NCBI GenBank assembly: GCA_028023455.1
Contig: JAQFVV010006294.1
Coordinates: forward strand, 1,382,001-1,446,000
Origin: Epiperipatus broadwayi
Lineage: Eukaryota; Onychophora; Udeonychophora; Euonychophora; Peripatidae
Length of the DNA stretch: 64,000 nucleotides
Direction of reading: 5' to 3'
Made by a program: the position numbers and the translations under genes. Below are positions 57,512 through 64,000 of this stretch, piece by piece. The notes under the pieces are model-generated. The model had not been told where the DNA came from and did not search any database. It saw only the letters and a list, made by a program, of their open reading frames with translations. Within the stretch, counting starts at the first letter, position 1, and every line of letters begins with the position of its first letter.

Positions 57512-59071
57512 TTTTCTGTCTTCTTCACTACCAATTACCATTATTGATACTACAACTATTTTTATAGACTTAATGAGCAATCTACTAGATGTAAATTTTG
57601 CAAAGCAAGTCATTTTTAGATCCATATTTTCTAGGTCCTTTATATCAATTGTAGAAAGGGGAATCCCTAAAGTGAATTCTCTAAATATACAATCACTTGC
57701 TAAGTAAAACTTCTATCCAAATCTAATATAAAATTCATTACTGTCTGTGTGGCCTTGCATCAGATCATAGGTATTGCTTTCTCAAGGTTAAATGCTTTTG
57801 CTTTCAAAATCAAAGAAATAAAAACAAGAAAAAGTAGTGAGAATTAATGGGCATATAATTAAAGACAGGAAATATGATTGCTCAAACAGATAGAAAGAAA
57901 TAATCAATGGTGATGCTCAATGTGATCAGATGATGTAATAACCTAACTGTAAGGTAAAAGAAAGAATGGAAAAGCAAACAAAAAAGACAGAAAAGTTAGA
58001 AGAAACAGTAGCTAGTTTTTAATTATCTAATATGTTATCATACAACACAGCAAGTTATTCCATTATCAGTATTTGGGATCCTTGAATTCAGTCCCCAAGC
58101 AATGGATTATATAAGCTATGATTGATAATAATAAATTGAGAATTTTAGCTGCATACAGTTTGTCTGTGTGACAATAGTTAATATGTATAGGATAACTATT
58201 GTTTCTGATTAAAGCAAACCGGTTATTTTAAGTAAAAGAACATTAAAATATATTCAGTTTAATTAACTAGAATTAGAGTTTACACATTTATTTGGTAATT
58301 TCTCAAATATTTCAGTGTGAATAATAAATGCTTGTTCATCTTTATAGTCATTCATAAAAAAGTAAAAAATAAAAGTAAAAAGCATGTAACTACTTTAATA
58401 TATTAAAAGCAGTAATCGTATAAAAAACAGTAAAAGTGTTTATAGATGTATATGTTTAATCCAATGCTCCTCATTGATGGAAATCTTGGATTTGATTAAT
58501 CATTGATAATTCATGTTTAAGTAGATAGTGCAGGAATAGAATGAGCAAATTATTGCTCTTAATGCAAAACTTTATAGATAATTGAAAATTATTTTTGTTT
58601 AAAAAAGAAAAAAGCTAATTGAAAATCAAGTATAATTAAATATTTTGTTAAAATATAGTTCAACCCTTTGTTTGCATTTTGTGACGTGGCACTGTTTAAC
58701 ACCCTTGAGTGCATCCTGACCCTACTTCGTTTTCCCAATTAACATTATAAAATGTATATGATTCCAAATGTATTCATGTAAAAAATTTTAAAATTTAGTT
58801 ATAATTTTGATTAATGGATGAAGCTCTTGTCGTAAAAAAAAAAAAAAAAGTGCTCTTATGGTAAAAAGCATAAAAAAAAAAAAATATAATCAATTGATAT
58901 TATTTATCTAAAAAATGTCGGCATATATTTTTATTTAAAGTATTATATATTTAATAATTATACAATGTTTAGAATTAATTTTAATTTAATGCATATAATA
59001 AATAGTATTATTTTAGTCAGAATTTTTTTTTGGAGTGGGGAGATAAAATTATAAAAATATTTATTATTCAT
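57512..59071. other. AT-rich sequence, nothing firm
   Basis: A B box-like TCCTTGAATTCAGTCCC near 58078 might mark a SINE scrap. A GC-richer phrase at 58680-58735 (GTGACGTGGCACTGTTTAAC) is unassigned. Confidence 0.4.
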
Positions 59072-59558
59072 TTAAAGAAAAAGAATTTCACCTTTTTAAC
59101 ATATGTTCCTTACTGATTTTTATAACAAATCAATGATGCTGTGTCGAGTATAGAGGAAACTCTCAACCCAAACACAAGATAGAGACTTTATAAAGATAAG
59201 AGTGGCAAATTCTGATTTATGTAGGCTAATATGAGAGAGTGAAGATGTTACTCTGTTCAATTTTACATCCATTCCTAATATTAATACATAGTAAATCGAA
59301 AGATTTCATGAATGTTAATGTATGTAAGAAAGCAATGGATGTAAAAGTGAATAGAGTAACATCTTCACTCTCTCAAACCATATTGGCCAACATAAATCAG
59401 AATTTAGGTTAAAGATAAGATAATCACTCTTATGTTTATAAAGACTCTATCTTGTGTTTGGGTTTGGGAGTTTCCTCTGTCCTCAATACAGCATCATTGA
59501 GTTATTACAAAAATCAGTAAGGCACATAGATTAAAAAGGTAAAATCCTTTTTCTTTAA
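59072..59558. mobile_element. Foldback (long-hairpin) element, family A copy 2
   Basis: This 487-bp near-palindrome has its left arm beginning TTAAAGAAAAAGAATTTCACC and its right arm ending in the complement of that phrase. Matches continue inward through CCTTACTGATTTTT, CAATGATGCTGT, CACAAGATAGAG and GAGAGAGTGAAGATGTTACT. The centre holds GTAAATCGAAAGATTT (59291-59306), the same GAAA-capped mini-stem as at 27239. The mid-arm shares several blocks with 25908-26193, so these are one family. No coding sequence is present. Confidence 0.9.
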
Positions 59559-60246
59559 TTTCATGTGATCTATGCGCTTAATAAATAAATTTGAATGTTA
59601 CATTATTATTCATTTTTAAAATTGTTTATAACATTTTTTTTTTTTTTCTCCTAAATATACATAAAGTATTTAAGGGTATATAAAAATTGTTATAAATATT
59701 TTTATTTTTTCAAAACTGAACAAAAATAAATTACATTATTGAAATGCTACATTTGTTTAAAATGCTATGCAATTTCTAGACAATATTGGAAAAAAAGTTG
59801 TCAAGCATCAAAAAAGTTATTATGGAGCAGAAATTTAACCAATTAAGAAAAGAGAAATAAAAAGATTGTAGGCTTTTAGAGATGTGGATTTGAAAAAAAA
59901 ATGGAGAAAATAAATTGAAAGGATATGACTAGAAATGTAAATTTATTTTTAAAAAATAAACAAGATAACATTGTTTACTGAGAATTAAAAACAACACAAA
60001 ATTAGATTGGAACATGTATTTAGAAGATGAGAAATTCTGAAGAATGTAATACAGAAGATTACTAAAGATGAAAGAAAAATGTTAAAAAAAAAAAGTTACA
60101 TGAAAGATAGCAATAAGGGTTTAAAAACAGTCAAAAATAATAATATTTCGAAAGAGTTTTGAATTGGTATACAAAAGTTGTCTTTTGGCAGATAATTGCT
60201 AATGAAAAAGATAACGAAAATGAAAATCATATGTTAAATAAATAAA
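59559..60246. other. AT-rich sequence, nothing recognised
   Basis: Purine-rich, with many A-runs. No features are supported. Confidence 0.55.
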
Positions 60247-60330
60247 GGCTTAGTGGCATTGTGGTAAGTACATTTGTCTATCACACCTATGATCAGAAAT
60301 TTGAATGCAAGCTGAGTTAGTGAAGCTAAG
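60247..60330 (+). repeat. tRNA-like SINE head (candidate)
   Basis: GGCTTAGTGGCATTGTGGTAA resembles a tRNA 5' half with A box. AATTTGAATGCAAGC about 55 nt later resembles a B box. It is probably a SINE head and not a tRNA gene, because the acceptor halves do not pair. Confidence 0.4.
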
Positions 60331-60868
60331 AATTTTTTTTACAGGCCACAAGCAGTCTTATGATTTTTCAGGTAATTGTTTAATATTGATCAGTAAGCAG
60401 GTAGCCAGATATTAGAAGCTAAAAGCTTAAAGTCGTGTGTTAATCTAAATTGTTTAAATGATTGTTGATATAAAGATTACATATAAAAAAAACTGCAGTA
60501 ATATAATATAGCCTTTATCAGTGGTAAAAAAGGTACATATTCTGGCTGGTGAGATCATGAGGTTATTTTTATATTTAAATATTAAATTTATATTAAACCA
60601 TGTCTATGCTGTATATTTTAGTGTAACAATAGAATAAGGATATAAAAATACATGCAACAACAGAAATATATAACATCAAACATGTAATGAGAAACACACT
60701 AAATTTTATATATGTATATTATAAAATGAAAATAAATAAGAAACATTATACTGTTTTTTTATATATTTATATAAAACTAAAAAAAGATAATTCAAATAAC
60801 AAATATTGTATTACAATATATAATATATTCACATTAAGAGATATATTAAAAATGATATGGCTACTTAC

Positions 60869-60964
60869 TTTATCAGCAATGTTAACATCTACATAAGGGA
60901 GTACAAGATTAATTAAATATTTTTTTCTAAAAGTGATTACTGTCTTGAAAAATGACTGACCATT
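60869..60964 (-). CDS. Exon of ankyrin/pseudo-GTPase gene: ankyrin repeat (upstream)
   Basis: This 96-bp exon has 32 codons and is phase 0 at both ends, with acceptor tttttttag and consensus donor GTAAGT. It reads NGQSFFKTVITFRKKYLIN then LVLPYVDVNIADK. The layout is N-G-x-x, helix, then a helix ending 'VLPYVDVNIADK', as in ankyrin 'LLLxxGADVNAxDx'. The strand, phase and style match the exon at 44736-44843. An additional exon (about 60 bp) should lie between it and 45281 to complete the next repeat. It might belong to a different ankyrin gene. Confidence 0.55.
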
Positions 60965-61139
60965 CTAAAAAAATAATAAAATGTTCGAGTTAATTAATAT
61001 ATAATACATTATGAGTAATCTATTCTGAATGATACTCATAACTTGATTTAATAAAATAAATACAAGAAGTATAATAATGGATTTTTTTTTTTGCCCATTT
61101 TCAAAAGTAGAAACAAATATGAAATTAACCTTAATTACT

Positions 61140-61810
61140 ATAAAATGTAGGCATCAATTTATTTCAACCTATTTATCTGATTACAATATCAGATCAATGA
61201 CCTGTGTAATAACAATAAAAATCTACTCTATAATTATGTTTTTAAATTTTTTTGATTTTCATAAATGCTTCTCCCATTCCAATTATATTATATTGCAACC
61301 ATCTACTAATGAAAAACATAAACTACTCAATATTACTACACAAGCATTTTGTGAATAATCTTAGCTCTTCAGGTGATCTAGAGATATCAAACATATATAT
61401 CTAATGATCCTGTTAGCAGTTCCTTACCTTTCACCACAGCACTTTCATATAGTCTCTATTTTTATATTTAACATCTTTTTGAATAGTGAATAATCACTGA
61501 ACTGTACACATATATTCACATATTTGATTTTTAGAAATGCAACTTTCATATTAATTACACCATATTGAATCATTCATTAGCACAAAAAAAAAAAAAAAAC
61601 AACTATAAAACTCTTCAAGTCAAGATGACAGCTGAAAATCTTATCACATAATTCTCATGCAAGTTAGAGACTGTTCTATCAACTTTTAATATACTGTGGA
61701 AAAGTAAACAATCATTTGCACAGTAGTTATATATTTTCAAATGTTTTGGCTTTTAGCAGTGCTTCTTTCATTTCAAATCCACTATACTGCACCCATCCAC
61801 TAGTGCCCTT
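61140..61810 (+). repeat. Degenerate tandem repeat, units about 215-275 bp
   Basis: Three diverged units share the order: CTATxxTxxTTTxAAxAT, then TTTTGATTTTxAxAAATGC, then CTTTCATTxxAAxTxxACxAT and CATCTACTA/CATTCATTA/CATCCACTA. Unit landmarks lie near 61245, 61525 and 61745. No coding use is apparent, and the ORF at 61077-61358 is a by-product. Confidence 0.5.
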
Positions 61811-62795
61811 TGTGTGATCTTATAAGTTTCATTATTTCTCAAATTATTAACAAAATAAGGTTGAAACAAACAAAAAATATTTAGAAGCTCATATATCTGT
61901 TACATATGTATCTATATTAAATAAATAATAATAATAAGCTATATGCATAATAAGACTATAAATTATAATACATCATTAATTATAAATAATTCTGGTAGAA
62001 AGATAACATTCAAATGGTTTAGATAATTTGTGTATTATAAATATGTCCAATTAAGTATTTTTAAACTTTTGCAATCAATCACATAACAATATAAAGACAA
62101 ATTATTATTTTGCTTCTTATTAGTTTAATGGGACTAGTGTAAATTTAATATAGGATAGTGACACTTTGGAGAATTCAACTACATCAAAATAGCAACATTT
62201 CCCCACAAACATTTAAATGTTTTTAAGTTGTCATCAAAACATTCAAAACTGATTTGCAGCAAAAGCTGTTGATTAAGTATACTTGTATCTTATATATAGT
62301 ACAAAAGAGTAAACTATAAATATAAACTATTATTTGGAAGGAATTTCAGAAAATAGTTAAGAATATTTGATTTCAATCTCTAATCAGAATAAGTGCTTTA
62401 ATTCTAAGAACTTGAATTATATTAAGTAATATCTTATACTGTTTATATCTGTTAATTTTTAATTAAAATTTTTTGAGCTATCTTAGTTAATTGGTAAATG
62501 AACACTAATTATTATATTTTTTTATTGTTCATTTATTATTTTGTATTGTAAGTGTTGCAATAACTTAAATAGGTTTAACTTTATTAATCCATATATTTCT
62601 AGATTTTATTTTAAAGAATGCATATAATTACAATACCATTTTTTTTTTTATAAAATAAATGTTGTACAGACTAATGCTTACAAGCTTTTTTTTTTAACTG
62701 TGTTTTAGAAGGCATGCTATTATCTTTAATCCTGTACGTATTGTAAAATAAGAAAGGCTTTGTCTGAGTAAAACTAGAGTAAGACTAACTATTAA
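61811..62795. other. AT-rich sequence, nothing recognised
   Basis: No features are supported here. Confidence 0.55.
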
Positions 62796-62799
62796 AATA

Positions 62800-62945
62800 A
62801 TTGTCAATCTCACCCATCTATCATTAAAATCATGCAAATCAATGATAATCATTAACAAAGTAGTGAAAGACATAGGTGCATGAAATATTTCCTCCCAAAA
62901 GTTAATGAACTGTTGCCATTAATATAGCTGATTTGTTCATCTCAA
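62800..62945 (-). pseudogene. LINE endonuclease fragment, minus strand
   Basis: The minus frame reads QQFINFWEEIFHAPMSFTT then LLMIIIDLHDFNDRW. It resembles 'FWEELxxxLxxIPxxxxxIIGGDFNGHVGxDR' of RTE/CR1-type endonucleases, with the GDFN box degenerate (DLHDFN). At first it looked like a spliced exon because a GTGAGA follows, but the retroelement reading explains the whole stretch. Confidence 0.45.
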
Positions 62946-62967
62946 ATACAATGTTTTTCTCCTAAGT

Positions 62968-63365
62968 CTGGGGTCCCCAACCATATGCCCGTGGGCACCA
63001 TGGCACCCGCAGACCATTTTACGTGTGCCCGCTGCTATCCGCACACAATAAAAAATTATTTATCTGATACAAATAAATTTAATTTTTAAAATTTCTTATA
63101 AATTATTGCATTATATTGTAATCAAATTGTAGGACATACTATACTTTTACAGCATAAAAATATAAACATTAATTATACGTTAAAATTTTATTTTTGAAAT
63201 AAATATTTTTTTGTACATTATGTATATTATTAACAATATCCAACTATAAATTTACATTGAAAAAATAAATGGTGCCCACCACCTGGTTGAAAAAAAAAAT
63301 GGTGCCCGCCACCTGGTCGGTATCATAGAATGTGCTCTTAAGTGCAAAAAGGTTGGGGACCCCTG
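62968..63365. mobile_element. Non-autonomous hAT element (MITE), 398 bp
   Basis: The ends are CTGGGGTCCCCAACC at the left and the complement of CAGGGGTCCCCAACC at the right, flanked by a perfect 8-bp duplication TCCTAAGT (62960-62967 and 63366-63373). Internal subterminal GGTGCCCGCCACCTGGT-like repeats lie at 63271-63317. No transposase frame is present. The terminal sequence is related to, but distinct from, the 16.8 kb hAT (CAGGGGTCAGCAACC). Confidence 0.95.
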
Positions 63366-63619
63366 TCCTAAGTGATCAAACATTAAACTGGAATTTATGT
63401 TTTAGCAAGAAAAGCTTTAGCTCAATTTCCACTTTGCTTGTTGATTATAATATTATTCTTGTTATATGTAATAAAATATTTATTGGTAATATTATGCATA
63501 TCAAGACATTAATTTATCAGTGCTTAATTTTTAAACTAAGAATTTTGCATGAATCTTTAACTGGATTAAATCTAACAATGGATGTTTGGTAATAATTTTC
63601 TTTTCTAAAATGATCTTCA

Positions 63620-63800
63620 GAAGGTTTTCTAAATTATTATCATTATTATGATACTTTTTTTTCTGTCACCACAGCTTAAGTTCATCATAAACACTTTTTA
63701 GGAAATTTTGTATTATCCATTCATTTCACATGTCCAGTCAAACGAAATTGTGATTTTACAATAGTAAACTCTATAATATCATATCCAACAAGTAGAAGAA
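63620..63800 (-). pseudogene. LINE ORF2 C-terminal fragment, minus strand
   Basis: The minus frame reads VKSQFRLTGHVK, stop, MDNTKFPKKCL and then, out of frame, a GEL-like end. This is the 'RxLRWxGHVxRMxDxRxPKxxLYGEL' tail common at the C-terminus of many LINE polyproteins. It lies upstream on the same strand of the endonuclease fragment at 62800-62945, so the two come from different insertions. Confidence 0.5.
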
Positions 63801-64000
63801 CATTTTGATTGGTCTTATGATAATTGCCATTATATTTTTAAAACTTTATAAAGCATTCTTAAATGAAATTTTTTTAATACCTTTATGTTATAGTGATAAG
63901 ATGTTCAAATCTCACTTCCATAAAATAAAATAAGTTTATAACAGAAATTAATTGTAATGATATTATAAATATGCCTTCTTTTTTTTTTTTAAAAAAAAGG
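63801..64000. other. AT-rich window end, nothing recognised
   Basis: The stretch ends in poly-T/poly-A tracts. Confidence 0.5.

Noticed and set aside
57480-57707. Plus-strand ORF of 75 codons
   Set aside because: Overlaps the minus-strand frame with the signal peptide and has no motif of its own.
60247-60330. A functional tRNA gene
   Set aside because: A and B box-like phrases are present, but the acceptor and anticodon stems do not pair; a SINE head is likelier.
61420-61500. Exon ending at a GTAAGG donor on the minus strand
   Set aside because: No frame of suitable phase is open, and the area is part of the degenerate tandem repeat.
62800-62945. Spliced exon with a GTGAGA donor on the minus strand
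   Set aside because: The frame reads as a LINE endonuclease fragment (FWEEIFHA...IIIDLHDFND), so the donor is coincidental.

Overview
The window is eukaryotic, very AT-rich genomic DNA. It has no bacterial-style operons and no tRNA or rRNA genes that I can recognise. It looks like one long, transposon-filled stretch of an animal genome. Supporting signs are eukaryotic splice sites, tRNA-derived SINEs, non-LTR retrotransposons with an APE endonuclease, reverse transcriptase and C-terminal CCHC finger, a Penelope-like element, hAT and Merlin-type DNA transposons, and an LTR element with a tRNA-Lys-type primer site. I cannot name the species. An AT-rich invertebrate is the best reading.

Cellular gene. 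Small in-frame exons with AG acceptors and GT donors lie on the minus strand, from about 60.96 kb down to 0.75 kb. Those at 60.87, 45.28, 44.74 and 28.91 kb read as ankyrin-repeat sequence. Those at 24.75, 20.11 and 0.75 kb (and tentatively 16.62 kb) read as a Ras/Roc-like GTPase fold. Its P-loop and its switch II 'WDTAGQE' site have both lost their key residues. The inferred product is an ankyrin plus pseudo-GTPase protein, with its 5' end beyond or near the right edge and its 3' end beyond the left edge. At least one ankyrin exon between 45.3 and 60.9 kb was not found. The introns are several kb to about 16 kb long and carry nearly all the other features.

Region by region. 0-4.1 kb: a direct repeat with a perfect hairpin, the last GTPase exon, a SINE, and an inverted repeat array split by a hAT MITE. 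4.8-8.1 kb: two copies of a coding-like repeat around a 2 kb Merlin-like element. 11.7-14.3 kb: a minus-strand LINE remnant. 16.8-19.1 kb: a complete but dead hAT transposon of the ZBED/GTF2IRD2-like group. 22.5-28.6 kb: a MITE with degenerate terminal repeats, long foldback elements, a small TIR element and a SINE. 29.2-31.9 kb: a long-TIR element. 34.1-44.3 kb: a plus-strand LINE of the same family as the 12 kb copy, interrupted by a Penelope-like element at 41.0-42.4 kb. 46.8 kb: a short palindromic Penelope-related piece. 49.9-53.2 kb: a head-to-tail LTR concatemer with a recognisable promoter. 59.1-59.6 kb: a second copy of the long-hairpin family. 61-64 kb: degenerate tandem repeats, LINE pieces and a hAT MITE with perfect 8-bp duplications.

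Most short ORFs here are chance openings in AT-rich DNA or fragments of dead mobile elements. The ankyrin/pseudo-GTPase exons are the only convincing host coding sequence. All translations and boundaries were made by eye and need alignment or RNA evidence.
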